Source: Bacillus sp. B1-b2
GTDB lineage: Bacteria > Bacillota > Bacilli > Bacillales > Cytobacillaceae
Direction of reading: 5' to 3'
Assembly: GCF_009183415.1 (NCBI RefSeq)
Contig: NZ_WEHU01000036.1
Span: 1 to 41,707 of the forward strand
DNA length: 41,707 nucleotides
A model generated the notes under the pieces. The model saw only the letters and a program-made list of their open reading frames with translations. It had not been told where the DNA came from and made no database searches. The position numbers and the translations under genes are program-made. The first letter of the stretch is position 1. Each line of letters starts with the position of its first letter. Below are positions 8,037-16,261 of this stretch, in pieces.

Positions 8037-9049
8037 TGCTTGCAGGTCATCGTACATGGATCTTTGAACACAAACCTGTGATACTTTCTACTGGAACAGT
8101 TGGAGGACCATTTGAAGCAAACGGAGCGATCGCAGAAGATTTCGATCTCCTTCATGCTGATTTATGGCTTGGACAGGATTCCTATGAAAAGGCACATAAA
8201 GTCCTTTTTGAAGAAGCCTGTCAAAAAGCCATGGAAAAAGGGGGCATCCAAAAAGATCAAGTTCAATTTATCCTAGCTGGGGATCTGATCAACCAGATAA
8301 CTCCGACAAGTTTTGCCAGTCGAACAATTGGATCTCCGTATTTTGGTTTATTCGGTGCCTGCTCTACGTCTATGGAAGGATTGGCTCTAGGTGCTTATAT
8401 CGTTAATACAAAAGGGGCTAAATATTTGTTAACAGGAGCTTCCAGTCATGATACAGCTGTTGAAAAACAATTTCGGTATCCTACAGAGTATGGTGGACAA
8501 AAACCTCCTACGGCACAATGGACAGTTACTGGCGCCGGTGTAGCCCTTTTAAGTGATTCTGGGGATGGGCCTCGTGTCACTTCTGCCACAATAGGTCGTG
8601 TAATTGATATGGGTCTAACCGATCCTTTTAATATGGGAGGGGCTATGGCTCCTGCTGCAGTTGATACCATTGAAGCGCATTTAAAAGAACGAAACGTCGA
8701 TCCGTCTTATTATGACTTAATTGTTACAGGAGACCTTGGGAAAATTGGGCATGAAGTTTCTTTGGATCTATTTAAAGAGCATGGAATTCCTATTCGTAAA
8801 GAGCAATACCAAGATTGTGGCCTTATGATTTATAGGGAGGGGCAACCGGTTCTTGCAGGAGCAAGTGGAGCAGGATGCTCAGCAACGGTAGTTTATGGTC
8901 ATCTGTTAAACCGGATGAAAAAAGGTGAATTCAAAAGAATGTTAGTCGTTGCAACAGGTGCTTTATTATCTCCTCTTTCTTTTCAGCAAAATGAAACGAT
9001 TCCTTGTATTGCACATGCGGTATCGATTGAATATGGAGGTGAACAATGA
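8036..9049 (+). CDS. spoVAD: SpoVAD, DPA-binding protein (2mob type)
   Basis: A 337-aa soluble protein, the usual SpoVAD length, with a thiolase-like fold. Recognisable segments include [36 protein letters not shown] around the thiolase-like Cys, and [16 protein letters not shown]. SpoVAD binds dipicolinic acid at the inner spore membrane. The start is the ATG that overlaps the spoVAC stop. The 2mob proteins belong to a different subgroup from the housekeeping SpoVA1 proteins; that assignment here rests on operon order. Confidence 0.95.
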   Translation: MLAGHRTWIFEHKPVILSTGTVGGPFEANGAIAEDFDLLHADLWLGQDSYEKAHKVLFEEACQKAMEKGGIQKDQVQFILAGDLINQITPTSFASRTIGSPYFGLFGACSTSMEGLALGAYIVNTKGAKYLLTGASSHDTAVEKQFRYPTEYGGQKPPTAQWTVTGAGVALLSDSGDGPRVTSATIGRVIDMGLTDPFNMGGAMAPAAVDTIEAHLKERNVDPSYYDLIVTGDLGKIGHEVSLDLFKEHGIPIRKEQYQDCGLMIYREGQPVLAGASGAGCSATVVYGHLLNRMKKGEFKRMLVVATGALLSPLSFQQNETIPCIAHAVSIEYGGEQ

Positions 9050-9050
9050 T

Positions 9051-9401
9051 ATGACCTATTTTTGGGCATTCACAGTAGGTGGTTTGATTTGTGTGATTGG
9101 GCAGATAATGTTTGATGTTTTTAAACTTACACCGGGACATACGTTAAGTACCCTTGTAGTAGTGGGGGCAATTTTAGATGGGTTTGGTTTATATGAACCG
9201 TTGATTGATTTTGCTGGGGCAGGGGCCACCGTTCCGATTACAAGTTTTGGGAATTCGCTTGTTCATGGTGCGATGCAGGAAGCAGAAAAACATGGGTTAG
9301 TTGGTGTACTGACAGGAATTTTTGAAGTAACTAGTTCCGGTATTTCAGCAGCCATTGTTTTCGGCATGATAGGAGCTTTACTTTTTAAACCAAAAGGATA
9401 A
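9051..9401 (+). CDS. spoVAEb: SpoVAEb, Ca-DPA channel subunit (2mob type)
   Basis: A 116-aa membrane protein with three or four hydrophobic segments ([48 protein letters not shown]) and the motif [20 protein letters not shown], homologous to that in SpoVAC. Start at ATG 9051, one base after the spoVAD stop; the ribosome site GGAGGTGA lies within the spoVAD 3' end. It is expected to form the membrane part of the DPA channel with SpoVAC. Confidence 0.93.
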   Translation: MTYFWAFTVGGLICVIGQIMFDVFKLTPGHTLSTLVVVGAILDGFGLYEPLIDFAGAGATVPITSFGNSLVHGAMQEAEKHGLVGVLTGIFEVTSSGISAAIVFGMIGALLFKPKG

Positions 9402-9412
9402 GGAGACTTAGG

Positions 9413-9619
9413 ATGACAGTAGGATCAGATGTTAAACAGTGTTTTGCCAGTCTAAAGGGAGTAGAAGCAAGTCTCTCAAGTTTAGCCTTACGGACTTTTG
9501 ATGATGAATCGAAAAGAACTTTGCATGAGGTTATGATGGTCGTACACGAAGTAACAAAAGATTTAAAAAAAAGAGTAGGAGAACTAGAAGGAGAGGAATT
9601 TCAGTACAAAGGTTTCTAG
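9413..9619 (+). CDS. DUF1657 protein, spoVA2mob gene 6
   Basis: A 68-aa protein, the same length as the first operon gene and similar in pattern (MTVGSDVKQCFASLKGVEAS at the start, GEEFQYKGF at the end). It is helical without a signal peptide. Eleven bases separate it from spoVAEb, with AAGGAGAC as ribosome site. Two DUF1657 genes plus a DUF1657-like tail on the next protein give three copies of this domain in one operon. Function unknown. Confidence 0.87.
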   Translation: MTVGSDVKQCFASLKGVEASLSSLALRTFDDESKRTLHEVMMVVHEVTKDLKKRVGELEGEEFQYKGF

Positions 9620-9647
9620 AAAACTATATTTACAGGGGGTATAAGCG

Positions 9648-10508
9648 GTGCCTGAATGGTTAGATATAGCTGTACGCTCAGCATTATTTGTTGCTGTTTT
9701 ATTTTTAATCACAAAATGGTTAGGGAAAAAGCAAATTTCTGAACTAACTTTCTTTGAATATGTCACTGGTATTTCTATTGGAAGTATTGGTGCAGAAGTA
9801 GCTATGGGACTTGAACGAAGTATATTTCATGGAATTATTGGAATCTTCATTTTTGCTGCTATTCCCTTTTTTGCTGGTTTAATTTCATTAAGAAGTAAAG
9901 GTTTTCGCAATTTTATAGAAGGGAAATCAACTGTATTTATCAAAGATGGTAAAATCATGGAAGATAATTTAAAAAAGGAAAGATATACAACAGATGAACT
10001 GTTAGAACTACTTCGCAGAAAGGATGTCTTTCAGGTGTCTGATGTAGAATTTGCAGTGCTAGAGGCAACAGGAGATTTATCCGTTATGTTGAAAAAAGAG
10101 AACCAACCATTAACAGCAAAAGATTTAAACTTATTTGTTCCTTCCATTAAAGAACCACAGACTGTCATTATGGATGGTGTCTTATTTGACGAACCGCTAG
10201 CTACAATTGGACGAAATCGAGCTTGGCTACACACTGAGTTAGAAAAATTAGGGGTTACGGTTGAAAATGTATTTCTCGGACAGATTAATTCTTACGGAGA
10301 GTTAACGATTGATCTGTTTGACGATAAATTACAAGTCGCACCCCCACAAGAAAGACCCTTAATTCTTTCAACCTTGAAAAAATGTCAAGCAGACTTAGAA
10401 CTATTTGCTCTTGGAACCGAATCAAAAGAAGCTAAGCAAATGTATAGTAAAAATAGTGAAAAACTACAAGAAGCTATTGTTAAAATGATGCCTATTTTAA
10501 AAGGATAA
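9648..10508 (+). CDS. DUF421 membrane protein with DUF1657-like tail, spoVA2mob gene 7
   Basis: A 286-aa protein starting at GTG 9648, preceded by AGGGGG. Three N-terminal membrane segments (ALFVAVLFLITKWLGKKQIS, EYVTGISIGSIGAEVAMG, IIGIFIFAAIPFFAGLIS) are followed by the YetF-like soluble DUF421 part (STVFIKDGKIMEDNLKKER, VFQVSDVEFAVLEATGDLSV). The last about 50 residues (ILSTLKKCQADLELFALGT onward) resemble DUF1657, so it is a DUF421-DUF1657 fusion. In published work on spoVA2mob this last gene type is part of the heat-resistance operon. It is the terminal gene of the operon. Confidence 0.9.
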   Translation: MPEWLDIAVRSALFVAVLFLITKWLGKKQISELTFFEYVTGISIGSIGAEVAMGLERSIFHGIIGIFIFAAIPFFAGLISLRSKGFRNFIEGKSTVFIKDGKIMEDNLKKERYTTDELLELLRRKDVFQVSDVEFAVLEATGDLSVMLKKENQPLTAKDLNLFVPSIKEPQTVIMDGVLFDEPLATIGRNRAWLHTELEKLGVTVENVFLGQINSYGELTIDLFDDKLQVAPPQERPLILSTLKKCQADLELFALGTESKEAKQMYSKNSEKLQEAIVKMMPILKG

Positions 10509-11131
10509 TGGTTTATTTCGCTATCTTGGATGATCTTAAGACACATAACAAAAAAGTAGTACCATTTTTTTATATAATATCATTAAGTCGAATCTTGAAA
10601 ATAAAATCTTTGGAAAAATATTTTTTTTAAATTGATTCGGGTATATGTATATATAGAAAGTTTTTCTTCAGCCGTTAAATTTAAAAACGCTAGGAAATTT
10701 TTTCAACTAAATATTCTGCTACAAATGATGTAAATACTCTAGAAGGAAGTCGTGATACCTATTCGTTAGTAGGGAAAGAGCAGAAGTATCAAAATCGTAT
10801 TTATGTTATCGCCTAGTGTAAAATAAAGGGGAGTAAACTGGGAATGCACCTATATTGCAAAAAACATATATTATAATTGAATAAATTTAATGTCTATCTG
10901 CAAAAACTGCCTCACCTCGGGTAGTTTTTTGTATCATTAATAGACATTTTCCTTTAAACAGGGTTACTTGACCTACAAGGGCTAGGGTTATTAGTTATCG
11001 TTTTTTTGCGCTTATGTTGCGTCTACTTGCACTTCAGAAGTTATATTCAGTGAAGTAAAAGTTGTCTATAATGCTAACGTTTTGGGCATATACATAGAAC
11101 ACGTCCATTTAGACAGGAGAGTTCTTAATAA
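10509..11131. other. gene-poor stretch with one coding remnant
   Basis: No intact gene. In the + frame, 10685-10816 reads EIFSTKYSATNDVNTLEG and then VGKEQKYQNRIYVIA before a stop, which looks like the C-terminus of a lost protein I cannot name. A terminator lies at 10903-10930. The rest is AT-rich. The YitT-like gene begins at 11132. Confidence 0.4.
10903..10930 (+). terminator. intrinsic terminator
   Basis: AAAACTGCC pairs with GGTAGTTTT (one G-T pair), with a loop of 8 bases and a run of T. It follows the spoVA2mob operon by about 400 bp and the coding remnant ending at 10816. Confidence 0.7.
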
Positions 11132-11632
11132 ATGCCATATTTTTTGAAAGCAGTTGCTATTCTTGTAGGCAGCATGTCAATAGCGTTGGGAATAAATACT
11201 TTTTTATTACCAAACAAAGTTTTAGATGGCGGAATTATTGGCCTAGGTTTAATTATTAGTTATTTATTAAATACAAACGCCGGGTTCACGATAATGGTAT
11301 TGAGCATCCCCATTTTTGCTCTAGCTTGGTTTAAGTATCGTTCATATTTTTTTAATAGTTTGCACGGTATGCTTTTATCATCATTTTTTATTGACCTTTT
11401 TCATAACGTTAATCAAGTTCCTATAAAATTTTCACCAATTCTTAGTTCATTTACAGGTGGTGTATTCATTGGTTTTGGCATTGGTCTTATGCTTCGCTTC
11501 GAGACAAGCACAGGTGGAACAGATTTATTAGCCCAGTACTTTTCTGAATTCATTAAAATTAATGTTGGGATCATCATTCTCATTATGGCTGTTTTTGTTA
11601 TTTGTCTTGGGGGTTTATTCGTTTCAACATAA
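11132..11632 (+). pseudogene. YitT-family membrane protein, truncated by a stop
   Basis: The 166 codons carry hydrophobic segments and the YitT (DUF161) patterns ALGINTFLLPNKVLDGGIIG, FTGGVFIGFGIGLMLRFE and STGGTDLLAQ. After the TAA at 11630-11632 the same frame continues with TFFLSAITISSGGITTSLC, which fits further protein of this family, so the stop is probably a nonsense mutation. The DUF2179 domain of longer relatives is absent. Ribosome site AGGAGAG precedes the ATG. The substrate of this family is unknown. It lies within the spoVA2mob transposon cargo. Confidence 0.72.
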
Positions 11633-12013
11633 ACTTTCTTTCTTTCGGCTATAACTATTTCATCTGGTGGAATAACTACAAGCCTTTGCACTTGGAATTT
11701 TAAAAGCAATGATTATTGACCAAGTAATTCCAATTAATAACAATTAGGCAACTGTCTAGTCATTGGACAATCGCGGAGCATATGATGAAATTGTTAATAT
11801 CAAATAGGTAAAAATCATTAACAAGGATGCTTTAATAAAAGGTTTGTGTCATTTTGAATAATTTACTTTTGATAAGTCTATTATCAATTACCGGGGGCCA
11901 CTTACCTTTTCATAACCAGAAGCATTAACGAAATTTACCTATTTGTATTTTTAAACATGTCGATTGTTTTTTGAATATTATGGATGAAAATTATGGTCGG
12001 GAGATGAAGAGGA
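11633..12013. other. gene-poor stretch
   Basis: Holds the read-through tail of the YitT-like gene (to about 11720) and then AT-rich DNA. I see no other gene, repeat or clear terminator in it. Confidence 0.5.
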
Positions 12014-12451
12014 ATGGAAGAAGTAGAAGAAATACAATATCGTGAAGAGTTGCTGGAATGGTGTGATAACATTTATTTGCATTGGGAAAGAATGAAACCA
12101 AGGTTTTCAAAATTATTTGATTTGAAGACCTTAGAGGAATGGGAAGAGTCATGTCGTGGGTTGAAAGAAAAATTACAGATAGATACAGAAGCTGATCTTG
12201 ATGAATATCACACAGCAAAAAACTTATATGAACAGTGGGAAATGTTGTATGGAGAATCAATAAGTGGTAAAGAAGACGTTAATTCCGATGTGAGGGAAGG
12301 TGTGGAGTTGTCCACTCAATCTGATCGCGAAATCGAATTGTCGGATCGGGAAAGTGATAAAGAGGACGAACTTATACAGGTGACAATTAATTTGGAAATA
12401 CCGAGACAGGATTTAAGGAAAATTTTATTAGACTATAAAATGGAAGTCTAG
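12014..12451 (+). CDS. hypothetical acidic protein, 145 aa
   Basis: A 145-aa ORF from an ATG preceded by GGAGATGAAGAGG. It is strongly acidic and probably helical in the first half (EELLEWCDNIYLHWERMKPR), then has a low-complexity Asp/Glu/Ser section (about 85-120) and ends in a short strand-like segment, LIQVTINLEIPRQDLRKILL. No signal peptide or membrane segment. A good terminator follows, so it is probably a monocistronic gene. Family not recognised; by position it is cargo of the Tn1546-type element ending at 12998. Confidence 0.65.
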   Translation: MEEVEEIQYREELLEWCDNIYLHWERMKPRFSKLFDLKTLEEWEESCRGLKEKLQIDTEADLDEYHTAKNLYEQWEMLYGESISGKEDVNSDVREGVELSTQSDREIELSDRESDKEDELIQVTINLEIPRQDLRKILLDYKMEV

Positions 12452-12501
12452 CCATCCCAAATAGAGAGGGGTCAATGGCCTATTTGTAATTCGTATAGAG
12501 A

Positions 12502-12536
12502 AAACGCCAAACCCTAAGTTCAAGGTGTTGGCGTTT
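12502..12536 (+). terminator. intrinsic terminator
   Basis: Perfect 9-bp stem AAACGCCAA / TTGGCGTTT followed by GTTCATTTTTT. It ends transcription of the 145-aa gene. Confidence 0.75.
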
Positions 12537-12580
12537 GTTCATTTTTTACTCTTTATAAATAGTTATTTACACAACACTAT

Positions 12581-12878
12581 TATTAAATTCCAAGTATCAA
12601 AAACCAGACAAGCAAGATCTCAATCTTCCAGAAAGTCCAGTAGACGTCCCAACATCGTTAATTATAGATGGGGAAATTTTATGGGATAATTTACATGAAC
12701 TCGGATTTGATCAACAGTGGTTAGATAACCAATTAACTACTAATGGATATAATAATGTAAAGCGTATACTCTATGCAGATTGGCGAGAGAGTGAAGGCAT
12801 ACATGTAAGTCCTAAATAAAATTTGTTAGGATAAGAGCACATCAATTTTCTTGATGAATATAAACTTTAGTCTTCAAC
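12581..12878 (+). pseudogene. DUF421 3' fragment, repeat copy 2
   Basis: Starts within DUF421 coding sequence and runs through its stop at about 12819 to 12878. From 12589 it matches 2795-3084 with about 97% identity and no gaps. The 5' part of the gene is missing; upstream of 12580 the sequence is unrelated. Few substitutions between copies point to recent duplication or to two arrivals of closely related Tn1546-type elements. It is followed by a terminator and a 38-bp transposon end. Confidence 0.88.
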
Positions 12879-12905
12879 AATCAAGCGCTTTAATGAAGTA
12901 ACTAA

Positions 12906-12947
12906 AGCCTAATTTTTCACTTATAACACCGAGAAATTAGACTTTTT
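12906..12947 (+). terminator. terminator inside the Tn1546-type right end
   Basis: Imperfect stem AGCCTAATTTTTC with GAGAAATTAGACT, then TTTTTATA. The same hairpin sits at the same place beside the transposon end at 37143 (37193-37242), so it is a conserved part of this end. Confidence 0.7.
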
Positions 12948-12960
12948 ATATTTTGATATC

Positions 12961-12998
12961 CTTAACGTTGTAAATCCGCATTTTCCTGACGCTACCCC
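12961..12998 (-). repeat. 38-bp Tn1546-type terminal inverted repeat (end a)
   Basis: Read inward from 12998 it begins GGGGTAGCGTCAGG, continues AAAATGCGGATTTACAACG and ends TTAAG, 38 bases. This matches the terminal repeat I know from Tn1546. The interior lies to the left, so it is the right end of the element that carried the spoVA2mob, yitT and 145-aa genes. The left end of that element is not seen. Confidence 0.88.
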
Positions 12999-13075
12999 TA
13001 TATGAAGCTACCAATCCTGTAGACGATTACATCACAGAAAAAGAAATACAGAAAGTAAAATAGTTTTGGGAATTA

Positions 13076-13127
13076 AGGGCCTGACCCCCATCGTACTAAA
13101 GCGTTAGCGCACTGGGGGTCAGGCCCT
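13076..13127. repeat. long hairpin repeat, 15-bp perfect arms
   Basis: AGGGCCTGACCCCCA and its exact complement flank a 22-base loop that itself contains GCGTTAGCGC. GC-rich in an AT-rich setting. It looks like the GGGGTCAGGCCCC-type interspersed palindromes found in Bacillus genomes, and could be a terminator or a small mobile repeat. Confidence 0.8.
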
Positions 13128-13137
13128 GCTTTTCTAT

Positions 13138-13245
13138 ATGAATTTATTCTTAAAACTAGTAGAAAAGATGACGGTGTATAAAGAGGAAAAAGTGATTGTA
13201 ACTTTTCTAGATGGAACAGAAGTTGAGTGCCAGATTGATAAATAA
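13138..13245 (+). pseudogene. C-terminal tail of a serine recombinase
   Basis: A 35-codon reading frame (LKLVEKMTVYKEEKVIVTF, then LDGTEVECQIDK) looks like the last part of large serine recombinases, which often end with a LVEKITVY...VEFKSG segment. No catalytic part is present. It directly follows the 13076-13127 hairpin. A relic of an excised or decayed element. Confidence 0.45.
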
Positions 13246-13664
13246 GAAATGGGCTTGGAAATATCAATACCTCCAAGCCAAAATTGCTTTCCCCATTAAT
13301 CAAGTGCTGTGTAGTTAAGTAGGTTGATGTTTTTAGTGTATTCAATGGTATCTTTCCGATATTCGATACATCTTTGTGTTCATAGTTTATCACTTCGAAA
13401 CTTTGAATCCTTAAAGTGATTGTATCAAATCCATATGGTGGATTATGTGCTCCTTCAAACGTAGTAATTTGGACCGTTACATCATAATAATCATCCCGTA
13501 TATTTTGGGTAATATCAATAATTCCTCCATCATGATAGAAAAGCTTTGGTTTTCCATAAAATGTTTTTGTGGCATTAAGGATTTCTTTTTTATTAAGGGG
13601 TACCCCCATACATAACTTGTTCATTTGTAAGTGTAAATTTATTTAAAGATTATATATTAACCTA

Positions 13665-13937
13665 TTATGTTCGATAAACATCGGGGCAGGATGATTCTGT
13701 AGGAGAGTAAAAACAGTGTGATTTATAGCGCCCAGCATTCCATTGATTATACCATTGTGCAGGGCAACTACCTTCTGGTTTAAAGAACCATAATGAGTAT
13801 GTCGCTGGATGAAATCGTTCTCCTTTAATTAGTCTCCTTGCTAACCTAATTTCTGTTTCTCTAGCTTCTTGGTAAAAATATCCTCTTATAGTTGCTTCAA
13901 ATCCTCCAGGTCGTTGAAAAACTTTCCTACAAAAAAT
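13665..13937 (-). pseudogene. CwlJ/SleB-family cortex hydrolase, C-terminal fragment
   Basis: Ninety codons are open on the minus strand, starting IFCRKVFQRPGGFEAT and including YFYQEARETEIRLARRLI, HPATYSLWFF, SCPAQWYNQWNAGRYKSHCF and CPDVY. These are the hallmark C-terminal motifs of CwlJ-type spore cortex-lytic enzymes. The N-terminal part with the catalytic region is absent: a stop lies just upstream, 3 bases from the manganese catalase stop. Cortex hydrolases act in germination, so this fits the spore theme. It may have been truncated by recombination or a deletion at the catalase 3' end. Confidence 0.75.
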
Positions 13938-13940
13938 CTA

Positions 13941-14831
13941 TTATAAATTTTCCATTAGACGTTTTTTGATTAATTCATAATCGTCCCTAGTAATACCAGG
14001 AGCAAATTCTTCAGGTAACTCCTCTAAGTTTGGAATTGGTCCGCCTTCAGGAGTACCAATTTTCACTTCAAGTGGTTGCCCATTTTCCGGATTTGTTCCT
14101 TTCCAAATCATTCCGATATCCCTGTATTCTGTTTCGCTCCATGTGAATAGCACATTGCTTAAGCCTTTTTCTATGAACGGTCTGGCATAATCAAATTTTG
14201 AGTTATCAAGATTTGGAACTGGAAGCATTTTCGTCAAGTCTACCCCTGTAGCAATTTCGATTGCTTTCGCATAGGCGAGGATATGTGTTCCTCCACGAAC
14301 AAGTAAATACCCAATCATGGTTCTAGCAACTGGGTTATCAGTCATCTCATAAACTCTCATTTTATGTGTACGTGCACCAATCTCTAGAAAAAAGTTATGT
14401 GTTAAATCTAAAACCAGATTTCCACTATTAAAAACATTATCACCAGTCCAAGGTCTTCCCATTGAATCACCTGGTATAGCCGTTTGAGCTGTAGAAATAA
14501 AATGGTGGGTGTTTCTCGCATCCTTCCCATTTTGAAGTGGAGTGATATCCGGATTCCCTGGAAAAGTATTACCTACCGATAACAAATTAATCGTATTAGA
14601 AACAAGTTCTACATGACCAAATTCTTCTGCTGTAATGCTTGCCACTAACTCATAGAATGGTTTTAGCTTTTTTTTATTTCTGAAGTTAAAAGACTGAAAC
14701 ATATAGTTATTTAAGGTAGACATCTCCCCAAACTTGCCACCCAAGAGTTCTTGTACTGCTGCTGCAGCATTCATATCGCCGTGTGCGGGTATAGGAAGTT
14801 CAATTGCCAATTTATTTATTCTTTTAAACAT
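13941..14831 (-). CDS. manganese catalase, 296 aa
   Basis: Breaks down hydrogen peroxide with a dimanganese centre. Length and motifs are typical of non-haem catalases: AVQELLGGKFGEMSTLNNYMF near the N-terminus, the ligand cluster TAEEFGHVELV (about 67-77), the second ligand set FFLEIGARTHKMRVYEMTDN, and RGGTHILAYAKAIE. Proteins of this family are found in spore coats, and Mn-catalase genes are known cargo of Tn1546-type spoVA2mob transposons. It is downstream of and co-oriented with a DUF2642 gene 24 bp away, likely one operon. Ribosome site GGAGGGGA. Confidence 0.95.
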   Translation of the reverse strand: MFKRINKLAIELPIPAHGDMNAAAAVQELLGGKFGEMSTLNNYMFQSFNFRNKKKLKPFYELVASITAEEFGHVELVSNTINLLSVGNTFPGNPDITPLQNGKDARNTHHFISTAQTAIPGDSMGRPWTGDNVFNSGNLVLDLTHNFFLEIGARTHKMRVYEMTDNPVARTMIGYLLVRGGTHILAYAKAIEIATGVDLTKMLPVPNLDNSKFDYARPFIEKGLSNVLFTWSETEYRDIGMIWKGTNPENGQPLEVKIGTPEGGPIPNLEELPEEFAPGITRDDYELIKKRLMENL

Positions 14832-14855
14832 TATTTCCCCTCCACTTCCTTTTTG

Positions 14856-15065
14856 TTAACCAGGAAAAACCCAAATAATTTGCTGGGTACGAATAAAAAA
14901 GGGAGTTCCGTTAGATTCGACAACAATGTGATCTGGCAATACATTTTTCAAGGAGCCACGAACGCTACCTCTTATGGTTTGAACAGTAACAATTTTACCA
15001 ACAATGGTTGTTAATGTCTGATAAACATATGGATCATAAAAGCTTAACAGGTTGTTGTTTGTCAT
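14856..15065 (-). CDS. DUF2642 (YuzF-like) protein, 69 aa
   Basis: A 69-aa protein with the core VGKIVTVQTIRGSVRGSLKN, then DHIVVESNGTPFFIRTQQIIWVFPG, a pattern of DUF2642/YuzF proteins with an Sm-like or small beta-barrel look. Ribosome site AGGAGGATC. It precedes the manganese catalase by 24 bp and is most likely co-transcribed. Small proteins of this group are often sporulation-associated in Bacillus; the function is not known. Confidence 0.75.
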   Translation of the reverse strand: MTNNNLLSFYDPYVYQTLTTIVGKIVTVQTIRGSVRGSLKNVLPDHIVVESNGTPFFIRTQQIIWVFPG

Positions 15066-15276
15066 TTAGATCCTCCTATTCTAAAGTCATTCTTACTGAG
15101 TATATGTTTCTCGATATGAAAAAAGACTGAAAAACAACTGTTCAATTTGACTCTTGTTGTTAAATACTATCCTGAAAATAATAAACGGCAATAGCACATT
15201 TTTTGCAATACGAAACTAGGCCTAGCAATACCTAATTTTTTAAACTGGACCTAGGAATGACTAATCTAATCCTTTT

Positions 15277-15501
15277 ATGTACGAATTTATACTATGGCTC
15301 GCATACGCCGATGTAATTGACAATAAAATTGAAAAGATAAAGCAAGGGCTTGTAGAGTTCAAGAATAAACTTTATGGCACAGGTAATGCCATTCAAAGTA
15401 TAACGAAAACTCTTGACAAACTATTTCAACGTCAGGACGAACTGTTTCAACGTCAAGACAATATTATCAAGCTACTGGAAGTTGTGTATAACAATTTATA
15501 A
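15277..15501 (+). CDS. hypothetical protein, 74 aa
   Basis: An ORF of 74 codons (MYEFILWLAYADVIDNKIEK) with a helical, coiled-coil-like body and an exact short internal repeat (KLFQRQDELFQRQDNIIKLL). No strong ribosome site. It may be a small helical protein or a remnant in this region of broken genes. Family unknown. Confidence 0.4.
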   Translation: MYEFILWLAYADVIDNKIEKIKQGLVEFKNKLYGTGNAIQSITKTLDKLFQRQDELFQRQDNIIKLLEVVYNNL

Positions 15502-15531
15502 TTATATGGAACACCAGTAAATCTCGGGCCT

Positions 15532-15663
15532 ATTTCAAAAATTAGAAGTCATTAAGCCGCACTCGAAAGATGGACAAAGATATATTGAAGTTGTATTTAT
15601 TTATCGCTTTGAAAAATCTGTTGAAACATGTGCCGATATGATTAATTGCGACAGGAGCACCTA
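15532..15663 (+). pseudogene. coding remnant, possibly a recombinase tail
   Basis: The + frame reads LFQKLEVIKPHSKDGQRY, then IEVVFIYRFEKSVETCADM and a stop. It has the look of the C-terminal beta region of large serine recombinases, but the match is weak. No start or other domain is present. Confidence 0.25.
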
Positions 15664-16064
15664 ATTGGTATGTAAATAAATTAGCAGCAGAGTTAAGCAA
15701 CAAAGGTGATGACAAACTATTCAAAACCTTATCATTACTTATTCCAGAGGAAGAATTAAAACCAGAATTAAAGAGTATAAAGGGTGGCTATAAAGATATT
15801 GATGTGGTCACTGTTTCCGAACAACTAAATCAAAAAGGGATACTGGAGGATGTGGGCGGCGTAACCTATCTTACTCAATTAGCTGGCTCAGTACCAACTA
15901 CAGCGAATACCATTTATTATTGTGATTTGGTAAAATCGAAATCCTTGCGTAGGCGAGGAATTGAAGCAGCAAAAAATATAAGATATTTATCGGAGGTACA
16001 GGAATTTGAATATGACGAGACATTTTTGACAGAAGTAGAAAATCAGGCTTTAAAAATCCGATCA
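15652..16064 (+). pseudogene. DnaB-type helicase N-terminal fragment
   Basis: An open frame without a proper start reads through KLFKTLSLLIPEEELKPEL into the DnaB N-terminal domain: DIDVVTVSEQLNQKGILEDV, GGVTYLTQLAGSVPTTANT, IYYCDLVKSKSLRRRGIEA. It is cut off at about 16064 where IS66 sequence begins on the other strand. The ATPase domain is missing. The part before DIDVV is not typical of DnaB, so this is probably a fusion of two fragments of plasmid or phage replication genes. Confidence 0.6.
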
Positions 16065-16084
16065 ATGGCGTTCTCATTACTCGC

Positions 16085-16233
16085 ATCTCATTGGGAAGCT
16101 TCTCGAAAATGTACATCAAGTATTGATAAGGATTAAGCCCATTTTCTTTGGCTGTTTCTACAATACTATAAGTCACAGCACTAGCCTTCGCTCCTTTCGG
16201 AGTGTTTGCAAAAATCCAGTTTTTCCTTTTATG
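16085..16233 (-). pseudogene. IS66-family transposase C-terminal fragment (minus)
   Basis: Minus-strand frame: HKRKNWIFANTPKGAKASAV, TYSIVETAKENGLNPYQYL, YIFEKLPN. These are the last motifs of IS66 TnpC. The catalytic part is absent. Confidence 0.75.
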
Positions 16234-16261
16234 TACTTAAACACATAAAAGAAAAAACTGG
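16216..16261. repeat. 19-bp inverted repeat at the IS66 head-to-head junction
   Basis: CCAGTTTTTCCTTTTATGT and its near-exact complement (one mismatch) flank 8 bases. Each arm encodes HKRKNW of one of the two opposed IS66 fragments, so the palindrome is the joint of two homologous coding segments. Confidence 0.85.

Larger units (their letters stand above)
13073..13624 (-). pseudogene. DUF3888-like protein, truncated
   Basis: The segment encoded by 13624 down to about 13365 (FYGKPKLFYHDGGI, VTVQITTFEGAHNPPYGFDT, INYEHKD) matches the second half of DUF3888 proteins, which are small secreted Bacillus proteins of unknown role. The first half with its signal peptide is missing. The frame stays open to 13073, but this extension runs antisense through the recombinase remnant and the GGGCCTGACC hairpin, so it is not a genuine domain. 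I therefore read it as a broken gene. Confidence 0.55.

Noticed and set aside
7721..8155. Long minus-strand ORF opposite spoVAC/spoVAD
   Set aside because: No ribosome site or family features; it is the mirror of well-supported genes.
13073..13365. C-terminal domain of the DUF3888-like ORF
   Set aside because: It is antisense to a recombinase remnant and to a palindromic repeat, so it is an accidental extension.
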